A DNA stretch of 25,607 bases from Priapulus caudatus (GCF_000485595.1 NW_014579732.1:1-25607); one strand, 5' to 3'; counted from the first letter of the stretch, positions 1 to 11,651 are shown. Made by a program: numbers and translations. Notes: generated by a model from the letters alone, not told the origin.

Positions 1-1098
1 GCTCAAAAACGCACAATCTAAAAAAATATATAGCGAACCTCAACCGAGTGTGCATGCGAACAGCGATAGCCGCCTGGTGATTTTCTACACTACAGCGATT
101 TTTCACGGACCCACGGTGACAAAACACATCTCTGTAATTGCTCTTTACAAACCCTGGTCGCCTTTCTCGCCCTTCCCTCCATCTCGTCCCGTCAAGCCGT
201 CTCTTCCATCCGTCCCGGCAGTGCCTGGAAGGCCATCTTTACCGTCCCGCCCTGGTGCTGGCCTCCCCTGCCAAATTGCGCTATATCGTCATTGATACCC
301 TATTATCGTTCACGGGATTCGATTTTCCATAAAGTATGCCAATGGTCGTATGTTTATTGGCAATCAAAGGGCTGAGGCGTTTGCGCTGTGATACATTGAT
401 TCAAGGTTGAATAATCGCTTTAACGTTATGTCGGATGTTATGCCAAAAAGGGTGCAGCAGTTGAAGGAGAAGGCTGAAGTAAGTCAATTATGCGCTTTAA
501 AACGGAATAAAGGTGTAATATAATAGAATGCAAGTAGAGTGGACGATATTTACAGGGCATATTTGATAGAGAGCTAGTACAGTTTGTTTTAAGGGAAGGT
601 GAAATCATTCATGACATAAAATATATACATTCGCGATCTCTTTATTAATTTGTACCCTACATGTCGGTGTAAAATATATGCACGCATAGAATTAGAATGG
701 TCCTACTCACCACACACTGGAGAGGCTGGGTCGGAATATCTGGAACAGCATTTGCACCTAAATACGCACACAGCAACATTAAATTAAAACATACAAGTAT
801 GGTCTGCATCATTTTACGCTGGAAACACGAGAAGCGCATTAGAAGGAAACTCGACATCTGTGAGTTTATGTATAACGATGATGGAGTTATACCAATGTGG
901 ATTTTGGATACAGGAAATAGGATGTTATAAATTCTACACACGATGGATAGGTACAGGATGTTTATTTAGGTTTATAACGTTTTAAATCCGGTTACTAAAT
1001 TTCCGAACTAGACAGCTGCGAAGGTAAACACTGTGAAACTGTCAACACATAACAGTGTAAAATTGGTTATTTCACACTGTGACGCGTGTATGTCATAT
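1..1098. repeat. Long tandem-gene repeat, copy 1
   Basis: Nearly identical to 4010-4946 joined to 6971-7183, so it is one unit of a segmental duplication. It covers collagen exon 2, intron 1, exon 1 and about 290 bp of upstream DNA of the CTHRC1-like gene. Homology ends at TGTCATAT (1091-1098). Position 886-893 (GTTATACC) is the unoccupied target of the hAT element found in copy 2. Confidence 0.92.
153..812 (-). CDS. CTHRC1-like: CTHRC1-like secreted short collagen, copy 1 (5' part only)
   Basis: Two exons of a gene that continues past the left edge. Exon 1 (711-812) encodes MMQTILVCFNLMLLCAYLGA then NAVPDIPTQPLQCV: a hydrophobic signal peptide probably cut after GANA, followed by a lone cysteine. 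Donor GTGAGT, phase 0. Exon 2 (153-267) encodes GRPAPGRDGKDGLPGTAGTD then GRDGLTGRDGGKGEKGDQ, a continuous X-Y-Gly triple-helix run. It has acceptor GGCAG and donor GTTTGT, phase 1. Signal peptide, cysteine, short collagen run and GEKG ending match the N-terminal plan of CTHRC1. The C-terminal globular domain would lie left of the window. No frame break is visible, so this could be the working copy. Closer family placement needs the missing part. Confidence 0.75.
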
Positions 1099-2945
1099 TG
1101 CAGTGGCCCTAGGGGTAGCCACACTGGACTTTCACACGTGCTGTGGTTAGCACGTGTAATTTATTCTGTGTCGGGATAATTTTCGCCGCCTACCTTGAGG
1201 TAGGACGCGTGATGCAGTACAAAAAAACCCAGAGTGAAATGACGCAAGCTCCTTAGATAGTCTTTATAAACGGATCGTTTTATCTCATCGGTATACGGAC
1301 ATAAACATTCACTGCACGTATTCTCAAATATAGCGTATAGATATATAGTATATATTGATATATATACTCATGTCACGCTTACTGTTACTGTCTGTTAGGC
1401 TTACTATTACACAGCGTTTAACTAACTCTTTAGCTATTCTACGGGTAATATTGTAGCGCCCCGTGCGTCGCTCCTTCGTCTGTCTCTGCCTCGTGCGTGT
1501 GCGCCACTGCTGCGGCGCCGATGTCGTAGGGTGGCCAGTGTGTCTCCTTGGTCCGGGGTCATGCCTATAGCTCCCTTTGTTATAAGGTATACCTTCCTCG
1601 GCGTGTCGCTGCTCGGTGCCGGTGGCTACTCCCTCCGAGGGGTGTGGGTGGGGTGCGCTCCCTCGAGTGTGTTGCGTTCGGTTCGGTTCGTTCCGTGTCT
1701 TGGCCGTCCGAGACGTCTAGTGCGTGTTGTTAGTTAGAAAACGCACTCTAGGGAATGTCTAATGATCTATGCGATATTCAAGTTTACGAGCACCTAGGTT
1801 CTTCCTAAGCCAGTTTCATCATCATAATTCTATCTGCATTGCATGAAAAGTGTTCCTATGTTGATTTGGCATAGTGTGTAAATTTATTTTGATTAAACCG
1901 TTGTTGTTTTATGAGATAAAAAATAGAATGCCTTAGATGCATGGGGGGTATGGTAAGTGATATGCTAGCAGCAATACAATGATTGAGTCAATACATGGTG
2001 CTTGCGCTGAATTTATGCACTTGACAAGTGGTTTGGTTTACATTAGAGTCTTTTGCGCTGATTGTGAGAGCTTTGTGCGCATCAGTTGGAAGGGCGGTCC
2101 CGGAGTTGCCAGAGAAGATTATTTATTGATACATTCAAGTGGACCTCAGAATTACGCGCTGGACCGGGTGTCACTTGCCGAGTAAATACATGTGTGACTA
2201 TATAAGGTATGTTTGTCATGTAGTACTACAAGGGGGTAGTTGATGTACTATGTCATGCTACGATACGGAGGGCATCTCCATTTAAAACACAAGTACCCAT
2301 TCCTCATGAAAACTGCTGAAGTCAAGCACACCAGAATGAATAATAATAGTAAAATTTTAGCAATTTGAAAGCTGGTCTTACTTATATGATAGCCCATCGA
2401 TTTTAATAAAAAACCTATGAGAATTCGTTGTCTAGTTGCATTACTGCCTATATAATGATAAGGGTTTGTTACTAGACATTTATAGAGATTGCATAAAGAA
2501 ATCTATCATTGTTTAAGGTTTATCGACTATTGAAGTTGGCGTGTTTGTAACTAGTAGCTTATGATTGTCATAAGCTACCTAGCACTGTTGGTTACAGCCT
2601 CCGACTCAGCTGAATCCTATATGATTATTTTTGTGGACAGCGTTGAGACGTTAAGTGCTGGGTAATAGACTCGCAAATCATTGGCAATTGATCTTAGATG
2701 TACAAATGTGCAGCATTTCTCTACTGTATCCGATATTCACTGTTTGTATATGTGAACTATCAGATTTGAAAACTTCGATTCCTTTACGATTTACTGTTTA
2801 CCTTAGACACACAGTACAGTAATCTATATTCGTTTTGATCGCATAGGTCACAGCCTCAAAAGGATATATTAATATTAATATATATAGGTATATCATTCCC
2901 CCCCCCTAGATAGATAGCATTAGATATGCATGCGCTAAAAGCTGT
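1099..2945. other. Gene-free spacer between the two collagen copies
   Basis: No supported coding exon. It holds a TA-rich stretch (1320-1370), a GC-rich tract (1450-1740) with short open frames that resemble nothing I know, small hairpins just past the repeat boundary (1100-1157), a perfect hairpin at 2554-2578 and a C-tract near 2898-2906. Confidence 0.6.
2554..2578. repeat. Perfect 11-bp stem, 3-nt loop hairpin
   Basis: GTAGCTTATGA, TTG, TCATAAGCTAC. It lies in gene-free DNA. No run of T follows that would suggest a function. Confidence 0.7.
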
Positions 2946-4865
2946 CTAACGCCGTTTTACGCAAGCGGTAATTTCTCGGATGATCATGCGTGAGACCGTA
3001 TCCAGGAGGTTGTAGCTGTCGCCTCGTGGTGCGGGTCCTCCTGGCAGTCTGCGACGTACAGGCTGTAAGCGGTTTCACGTATACCAGTGAGCACAGCGCC
3101 ATAGCAGATGCCCTTCCACTAGTCAACAATACACCAGTATATTATCGAATGTCTGACGTTCTGCGTTAAGATAGTTTAGCGCCGAATGAGAACATAACTG
3201 TGCGCGCAAACTTATTGTTAGGAACCCCGACTCAAATTTTCGAAATGCGTATTTCGAAATCACTCTCGGCCATCGCTTGCCTTGTCAAATAAAAACCCCC
3301 CGTACGTATCGAAGCCATGTATATGGATAGTCCCTCCAGCACCCGCTGTAGAGTTGGGCCTCAATGCGCGGCCGGTCGTGCCACACTCGCCTGCCCGTTG
3401 CAGGCGAGGAGTGTTTGCCAGCGACTGCACAGCTTGGCTCCTGGTCCTGGATGTTGACGCAATGTGGTGCCTATCCAACTGACGCTGCAGCCGGTGTCAT
3501 CCTCAGCCTTGCTAATGCTGCTATTGCTAGGAATGTGTAATGTAAGCGAGACTTGTACGGATATTTAAGCTTATCGTCTGCGGGGTGGGCGGGCAGCAGT
3601 AAACCTCGTTAAGGGGCTATTTAAAAATGAGAAACCAAAGCCATCGGATATGGTGCATCACAATCCAACTTGCCACTAAGTGCAATTTCCATAAAGATAT
3701 ACTTGTGATTTCACATGCCTAGCCTATAATGACGTGATAACTGCTTGCATTTCGGTGTAAGTAACCAAGATGTGTTGAGTGGTGATATAGATATGATACT
3801 TGCATGAACCAATCCGCTATCTTTTCCATCGTTAGCATTATCCCACGCGCACTGGTGAATTTTCCTAGCCGCACACGCTGGGCATTCAGCTGGAGTGGCA
3901 CTCACTCCCGCATTACCTTTCTCACCTGTGGCTCCCATGATACCCGGAAGGCCTGTAATGTAAGGCCTTCGTTACCGTTACTTCCAGTCTAAATAATTTC
4001 GAAATCATTGCTCAAAAACGCACAATCTGAAAAAATATATAACGAACCTCAACCGAGTGTGCATGCGAACAGCGATAGCCGCCTGGTGATTATCTACACT
4101 ACAGGGAGTTTTCACGGACCCACGGTGACAAAACACATCTCTGTAATTGCTCTTTACAAACCCTGGTCGCCTTTCTCGCCCTTCACTCCATCTCGTCCTG
4201 GCAAGCCGTCTCTTCCATCCGTCCCGGCAGCGCCTGGAAGGCCATCTCTACCGTCCGTCCCGGCAGCGCCTGGAAGGCCATCTCTACCGTCCCGCCCTGG
4301 TGCTGGCCTCTCCTGCCAAATTGCGCTATATCGTCATTGATACCCTATTATCGTTCACGGGATTCGATTTTCCATAAAGTATGCCAATGGTCGTTTGTTT
4401 ATTGGCAATTAAAGGGCTGAGGCGTTTGCGCTGTGATACATTCAATGTTGAATAATCGGATTATGTCGAATAATCGAATTATGTCGGATGTTATGCCAAA
4501 AAGGGTGCAGCAGTTGGAGGAGAAAGCTATAGTAAGTCAATTATGCGCTTTAAAACGAAATAAAGGTGTAATATAATAGAATACAAGTAGAGTGGACGAT
4601 ATTTACAGGGTATATTTGATAGAGCGCTAGTACAGTTTGTTTTAAGGGAAGGTGAAATCATTCATGACATAAAATATATACATTGGCGATCGCTTTATTA
4701 ATCTGTACCCTACATCTCGGTGTAAAATATATACACGCATAGAATTAGAATGGTCCTACTCACCACACACTGTAGAGGCTGGGTCGGAACATCTGGAGCA
4801 GCATTTGCACCTAAATACGCACACAGCAACATTAAATTAAAACATACAAGTATGGTCTGCATCAT
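2946..4865 (-). pseudogene. CTHRC1-like: CTHRC1-like short collagen, copy 2 (decayed)
   Basis: Exon 1 (4764-4865) encodes the signal peptide, MMQTILVCFNLMLLCAYLGA. Exon 2 (4162-4312) encodes the collagen run ending GVKGEKGDQ. Exon 3 starts at 3952: GLPGIMGATGEKGNAGVSA, then a cysteine-bearing linker and KIHQCAWDNANDGKDSGLV, matching the KQCSWSSLN..ID segment that opens the CTHRC1 globular domain. A frame change follows, before CKYHIYITTQHILVTY. Exon 4 (about 3297-3446) holds CSRWQTLLACNGQ, RIEAQLY and TIHIHGFDTYGG in three frames; these match CQRWYFTFNGAEC, PIEAIIY and STINIH. Exon 5 (2946-3118) has GICYGAVLTGIRETAY...VADC, then, one frame over, DTVSRMIIREI and TAG, matching NSVSRIIIEEL. I conclude a pseudogene; sequencing indels are the alternative. 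A 2-kb hAT element lies just upstream. Confidence 0.72.
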
Positions 4866-5118
4866 TTTACGCTGGAAACACGAGAAGCGCATTAGAAGGA
4901 AACTCGACATCTGTGAGTTTATGTATAGCGATGATCTAGTTATACCCAGGGGCGGCGCCAGGGTATTTTGATAAGGGGGCGAGACGGCGCGCAAGCGCCG
5001 TTCGTCGCGCTTGCTCGACGCAGGGGGGGGGGGTGTCTGTTGGAATGTTGGAATTTTTTGAAAAATGTAGAAGGAATGGTGCGATTTGGTGCATACTTTT
5101 AAGCAAATTTCCCGATAA

Positions 5119-5179
5119 AAACTGTTAATGTTCAACTTATGTTAACTGACAGTTAACATAAGATGAACAATAACAGTTT
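5119..5179. repeat. 61-bp near-perfect palindrome in the hAT element
   Basis: Arms of 30 bp (5119-5148 and 5150-5179) match at about 28 positions, with a single-base loop. The core reads CTTATGTTAACTG then its complement. It could be a tiny foldback insertion or a structural part of the transposon. Confidence 0.85.
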
Positions 5180-5962
5180 GTAACAAGCATGAGACAGACA
5201 ACTGCTGAAAAGGCCCGAAAAGGGAGAAGGGGGGTGTGACTTCTAGGGGGGTCTGGGGGCATCCCCCCCAATTTTTTTTTGAAAATTATAAGCTTTGAGA
5301 TGCAATCTAGAGTCATTTCAGGGTACTCCAATAGCTCACAACTAGCAACACTTTTTAGTGGAAAAGTAAAAAATTACTTACTGTCAAATTTTGATGGGCA
5401 CTTGGGAATTCCGTCTGTGTTGAGTGTGTCCAAAGTAAATGTATTTTGTAGACATACAAGCTCTTACGTAGGGAAGCTTTTATTTAGCTACACCCTGTAT
5501 AAAATGTATATAGTTTTTCCAAACGTTAAAAACAATATGACACGGTTAAACCTGAGTGGTGCGACGAGGCTGTACTGCTGTTTACATGACTAGTAATTAG
5601 TAATACGACGTGATTTGCAGCTACAGTGACTTATGTGTGTTAAAACTTGAGACAATTATTATTATTTACTGTATAATTCAACATGCTATATTACATAAAT
5701 CTTCTTAATATTATTTTGAAACAGTACATACTGATCGTTTGTTAACTATCAGTGATATACTTTATTGTTTACATCCAAACGTGAAATGCGCGGGGATGTG
5801 CGAATTACTCCACAACCTAGCGCACGTGAACAGTGAGCGTGCCGCACGACCCGTGCACGTAAATAAACCCTGGCCACACACTGGCCAAAAGTAAGCTCCA
5901 CCCACTTCTTATCCATTTTTGGTATGCCAACGCTGCTACTGGATTCAGGAACCTGTGCTAAC

Positions 5963-5981
5963 CACTGATCTCTATAATATA

Positions 5982-6013
<32 letters not shown>

Positions 6014-6082
6014 ATATATATATATATAATATATATATAATATATAATATAATATAATATAATTATATTATAGAGATCAGTG
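5963..6082. mobile_element. 120-bp palindromic AT-rich MITE
   Basis: Begins CACTGATCTCTATAATATA and ends with its exact complement; the centre is almost entirely A and T. Perfect 8-bp duplications GTGCTAAC flank it (5955-5962 and 6083-6090). The whole element can fold into one hairpin. The 8-bp duplication suggests a hAT- or P-type mobiliser (inference). Confidence 0.9.
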
Positions 6083-7183
6083 GTGCTAACCTGTACGTCT
6101 GAACATCCCACGCCCGTTTCTTGAATGCCAATGAAGTTTGGCCGTACAGGCCCGTACTCAGCTTTTATCATCATGTTAACAAGCATACATTAAGACAATG
6201 ATACGAGTAGAAGCGCTCCGGATAGTTAACTTACCGAGTCACAGTGTGTTCACATGTACGCGATCGTCAGAGCCCACGGAGGTATTCTTACCCCCCCCCC
6301 CAAAAAAAAACTGATCTCAGAAATGGTCTCTGGAGTTCTAAAATGGCTGGAAATCTGCCGAACGGCGGAAATGTCTCATAAACATAAGTTATTAACGCCC
6401 TCAAGTGGGCCTACCTTTCCGCCGGGAAACAGCATCATCGACAAATGATGGTCCCAACTTGGGACTCCCAAGGAAATAACACATTGACATCGATTATCAA
6501 AATAAGCACAGGTTTTATATGGATTGAATTTCGACACTTAATTTTTCGACTTTTCGATAAGTGGTCCAGCTTGTAGGCTACACCACTCATTTTTTTGTGG
6601 TGGCATCATACGGAATAACATAACCTTGCAGCTTCGCGTCAGTGGGCTGGAGGGATTTAGGCTACTTGTGTAACGAACATGCGCGTGGTATTTCAGTCTA
6701 TGGACACGTTCAAACTAGACGTTTCTGATTGGTCAAAAATATCCGCGATTACAGTGAGGGTTCATTAATATTCATAAAATTACCATATCAGACACAGCTT
6801 GGATACATATTAACCCCCCCCCATCATTTGCAAGAAAATGATAGGGGGCGACCCCCGGGCCTATAACCTCCCCTATCATTTGCAAGACGTTTCTTCTTCT
6901 TCTTTCCCTTTTCTTCCAAATGATAGGAGGGGGTGACCGCCCCCCCTGCCCCCCTCTGGCGCCGCCCCTGGTTATACCAATGTGGATTTTGAATACAGGA
7001 AATAGGATGTTATAAATTCTACACACGACGGATAGATACAGGATGTTTATTTAGGTTAATAACGTTTTAAATCCGGGTACTAAATTTCCGAACTAGACAG
7101 CTGCGAAGGTCAACACTGTGAAACTGTCAACACATACCAGTGTAAAACTGGTTATTTCACACTGTGACGCGTGTATGTCATAT

Positions 7184-7989
7184 AAGCGAGAAAAGACACA
7201 CTTGAGACTATAGAATACTAACTAGAGTATATAGCACATAATATTATACTAGTTAGTGTGTCTATATATTTCTATGCTTGAGGCAGACAAGAGCTATTGC
7301 ATAGAGATGCTGGAGAATGTACCACACGTTTTCATTTTGCAAAAATGAATACGATGAGCACAATGCAGTATGCAATGCATGCGTACATACCACATGGAAA
7401 CAAAAAATCACGAGTAATAAAAACACAGATAGCATAAATTCTACAACTACAATTGTATTTGAAGAACTTAAATTTCTTTTATAAAAACACGCCATACAAT
7501 CTCTCATTCATAATCGTATCTACTGTTAGACAGTTGGCATCAAGTAACAGCTCCTGCAGCTATGGTACTCATTATAGCACACGTTAGACCGTCTGATGAT
7601 AGGATGGTCCCACTATGATTGCATTTTACACATGATTACATCTCAGAGATGGGGGCCTTAATTTCTCAATTAACATATGTCATATACTTATACCATTTCC
7701 AATGTTTAATTTGCCAACTCCATTGAAACTTAACACTAACAAATTAAAACTTGATATTAACCCCCAATGAATCCTAAGGTTTTTGAAACTGCCATGGTTT
7801 TTTAAAGTTTAAGGCTACTTGGGAAAATAATCAAAGTATAGATGATCACAGCATGAAACTGTGAATGGTCAACTGATTACTGTTTCTTTTGAGTACACAT
7901 TCGTTATAATTTTACTTCCGAATATTTAGAAAACTTAAAAAAAATTCTTTTCACATCTTCATCCACCATATATTAATCCTCATCATCCT
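7184..7989. other. Spacer between collagen repeat and NOP58 stop; likely NOP58 3' UTR
   Basis: No coding exon supported. The half nearest 7990 is probably the NOP58 3' untranslated region (minus strand), with a possible ATTAAA at 7705-7710. An imperfect inverted repeat (ACTAACTAG / CTAGTTAGT) lies at about 7219-7257. Confidence 0.5.
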
Positions 7990-8045
7990 TTACTTGTCTT
8001 TCTTCTTTTTCTTCTTTTTCTTCTCAGAGGTGGCAATGCTGTCAT
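7990..8045 (-). CDS. NOP58: NOP58 exon 15 (C-terminus and stop)
   Basis: Encodes DDSIATSE, eight lysines, DK and TAA. This matches the STAIASPE-polylysine end of vertebrate NOP58 and is a typical nucleolar-type basic tail. Acceptor TTATAG. The intron before it is 2.6 kb, far longer than the others. Confidence 0.9.
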
Positions 8046-11000
8046 CTATAACAGCAGAATATATATAGTCTCACCTCACAGCGGATATATCACTGATTAC
8101 ACTAACTTGAAAAACAGTAAGATTTTATGCAGTTATAGCATAGAAAATTGGATATGAATACATCATAAGATTCGTAACACAACGAAAATAACATCTAGTT
8201 GCGGGCTGGAGCAAAAAATCTGAATTTCATGCCCTGATCGTCAGGCGACAACAACAGAAATTCTGTTGTTGTCGTCTGACGAAGAGACATATGTTCTCGA
8301 AAGCTTGCGTAAAGTTGACAAATAAAATTTGGACACCTATTTCTATTTTTAAATTTATCTTATCTCTTTCGATGTGACGTGCGCGTTGGTGTTTTTACTT
8401 ATATCTATATCATACTATATATATATATATATAGTATATATATATATTATATATATTTATATATATATACAAGCAAATTACGAGCATAACTTCCAATAGG
8501 TGAGGACAAGCAACCACTGAGACGACCTGCCTTCACGTGCCCAGTTGGACTTCACGCTCGTTGACCTCTTCCCCTTCTTACTTCCGCTCACCAGCAGTCT
8601 TTGTCGTGTTCAGTACCCGTACAAAATCCAAAAAGCATCCCTTATTACTCTGCCAATTGCTATATGAAAAAAGAACACTGCTGCTGTAACCCTCATTTCA
8701 ATTAGTCGGCTAGGCCATACGTACCAGAAATCCCATACAAACTAAAATGAAAGTCGTCCCAATGACACCTGCTTGCAGCCTCACCACAAAAAAAACGGAC
8801 ACAAGATGAGGCAAGTAAAGAGTAATGTCAGCTGTTAATGGAGCAACCTAATCCGCATGGACATTATAGTAACGAGTTGCCATCTCGTATATCGCCCAAT
8901 ACATAATTTATAAACCAAAATTAATCACAATTTGGTGTGACCGTAGATGCGCTTGTATTAGCCGCTTTGTACGCGAATGTCATCTGAGCGTTCTTGCACA
9001 ATATAATAGGTTATCGCTTGCCGTTCCGACAATTTGTCGCTAAAAACTTTACTCTTAATATAGACGTTTTTTTTGTATCTGTCCAGGGTGGAGCAGAAAT
9101 ATACCAATTTTGCGATGTAAAGGATATTGTCAATGGAAAATCTTGTTAAACGAACCACGACGAGTTGTTACACCACAGACTGTTGTCTCTATATAATTAT
9201 CGGTATAATTGCCAAAACCCTAACCTAATTTGCAGTAATAAATTTTTTTTTAAATAATTCAATAACCTCCTAGCCCTTATCTCATCACATACCAAAAATG
9301 CTCCGCATAATGCCGTTGCAACCTGAACTGACTATATGGCAATGGCCCATCTTTGCGCCCAAAAAATTCCGCCCGTCCGGCTCGAAACATACCGCCTCGA
9401 CTGCGCCTGCTTCAAAAATAGGACGTTTAATAATGGGCGAGCATAGCGATAACAAAACTATACCCAATTTCAAACATGTTAGGCGTCAAACGTTCCTGAG
9501 CAGTTATCGTTGAACCATAGGCAGCTTTCAGATTTGAAAAATGTACAGCTGAGGATTACTAATGCACTCCCTTACAATACACCATTAGGGACTTTTCACA
9601 CTCCATAATCACACCCTTAAGAGGCTATGATGTGAGAGCTCCATTAAAAAATCACACCTTAAGCCAGGGCATTGATAGTATGCTTGCACTAAAAATCACA
9701 CCCTTATAAGGTTCTCTTCATTCTGTTTAAAATACGCCACAAAGCGTGCTATGAAAAAGCTCATCTCATTGGCTACTGAAACTATATGTTGGCTATAATA
9801 GGATACTCAGTCAGGGCTTCGCGGATCCACTTGCAACATTGACAACTCTATGCGACAGGGAAAGACTAGTTCTCCTCAACCGGCCTACGCCGTTGACGCG
9901 TGCCGGCTCTTAGCTTACCATAGTCGATCCCTGACTCGCGTCTACTATATATACGCATCTGCGTCCTAGCTACGACGCATCCCACCACACCATCATCATA
10001 CCTCGTCCACGCCGCCTTACCGGCGTCAAATACCAACGCCCACCACTCACTGCCTGCCAACGATCTGACAATTACTCAAACAGTGAGACTAAGCCCGTTC
10101 TATATTTAACAATCGAAACTATATACAATGCTTATTAATAATGAAGTAACTGGTTTGTAGTGCTGCTGACTGTAAAAATGAAACATTTTGTACATTATCT
10201 AACCCCCAAAATTCTCTCAACGGATTCAAACGTCTTTCACAAAATCGGAACCCCTGACTGTGAAAATCCCGCCGGTCATCTATGCCGCGTGGAAGATTCT
10301 CATCCCTGTAAAATGGAGCGCTATTTCAACATAATACACAGACTTCTGGTGCGCGATTTCAACCACTTTTATGAGGCGCGATGATGCACGCACCATGGCA
10401 CAATTTCGGGTGCGCGGTGGAGCGCGAGCGCGATCGCGCCCCTTAAAAATGAAAGCCTGCCATAGCGAAATGTTGACGGACGTACGACGGACGACGACCC
10501 ATGGCAATAGCTCAGCTTGACAATGTCAAGGTGAGCTAAAAAAACTACTGTTACCAGCCCTCTGGGTCGGTGCAAAAAAATCTTAATTTCATGCCCTGAT
10601 ATATATATATATATATATATATAAATGACAACCAAAATACAGCATTAACTTGCAATAGGTGAGGACAAGCACCACTAAGACGTACCTGATTCAGATTTGA
10701 CTTCACCTGTTGATTTTCGCTTCTTAGCTTTAGCAGGAGTCTTGTCTGTGTCAGCACCTACAAAATCAAAAATACTACTACTCTGCCATGCTATATGTAT
10801 AAACACTGCTTGTGTAACCCTATTTCATAGTGGTAGTGCCATACTGTACAGAACCCATACAAATAAAAAAAACTACTGTTACTAGCCCTCTGGGTCGATG
10901 CAAAAAAATCTGAATTTCATGCCCTGATATATATATATATATAAATGACAACCTCAATACAGCATTAACTTGCAATAGGTGAGGACAAGAACCACTAAGA

Positions 11001-11651
11001 CGTACCTGGTCCAGATTTGACTTCACCTGTTGATTTTCGCTTCTTAGCTTTAGCAGGAGTCTTGCCTGTGCCAGCACCTACAAAATCAAAACATATACTA
11101 TTACTCTGCCATGCTATATGTATAAAAACTGCTTGTGTAACCCTATTTCATAGTGGAAGTACCATCATGTACGCAACCCATAAGAATAAATTGCAATCAT
11201 TTTATATTTTCCATGTAGTTTTTCTCTTTCTTTAATTAATAAATGTAATAGATTGAATGATTCCAACGACTATTTCATTTCTCAGTCGCTAAGCTGATTT
11301 GTGAGTCAAGTAAGTAATGCCTACCTGGTTCTTCCTTAACCTCCAGTTCATCAGACTTTTGCCTTTTAGCCTTGACGGGGGTCTTATCTGTGTCACTTTC
11401 TTCAAGCTTCCGTTTTTTTGCAGCAGCAGGAATAGTTGAATCCATCCCAGAATTGTAGGTCTTGATTTCACTAACAAACAAAAAACACACCAACAGTAAC
11501 ACTTTCATTCCGATTTATACTAAATTGGGTGTACTAATATTTTATTACAACTGTTAGTACCTATTCCTCATACTGATTATCAGTAAACATTTAAAAACAA
11601 AAATAATTTTTACCAGTAAAGATATTTTCCATACATATATCTATTTATATG

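Larger units (their letters stand above)
4947..6970. mobile_element. Non-autonomous hAT-type DNA transposon
   Basis: Ends are CAGGGGCGGCGCCAG and CTGGCGCCGCCCCTG, a perfect 15-bp terminal inverted repeat. Flanking 8-bp duplications are GTTATACC at 4939-4946 and 6971-6978. An 8-bp duplication and CAGGG ends are hAT superfamily features. The uninterrupted target is present at 886-893. No transposase frame is visible in 2,024 bp, so it is non-autonomous. The interior holds G- and C-tracts, a 61-bp palindrome (5119-5179) and a nested palindromic MITE (5963-6082). It separates the CTHRC1-like copy 2 start from its original upstream DNA. Confidence 0.93.
4010..7183. repeat. Long tandem-gene repeat, copy 2 (split by hAT)
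   Basis: Matches 1-1098, with three main differences: a 36-bp collagen repeat gain near 4240-4275, small indels near 4440-4480, and the 2,024-bp hAT insertion at 4947-6970. The right boundary of homology is at 7183. Confidence 0.92.

Noticed and set aside
50-332. Plus-strand proline/serine-rich frames over the collagen exons (also 4008-4377)
   Set aside because: They are antisense shadows of the minus-strand Gly-X-Y exons, which have proper splice borders and join to the signal exon.
5749-6186. 145-residue minus-strand open frame
   Set aside because: Its centre is the palindromic AT-rich MITE read as Ile/Tyr repeats; the flanks match no family I know.
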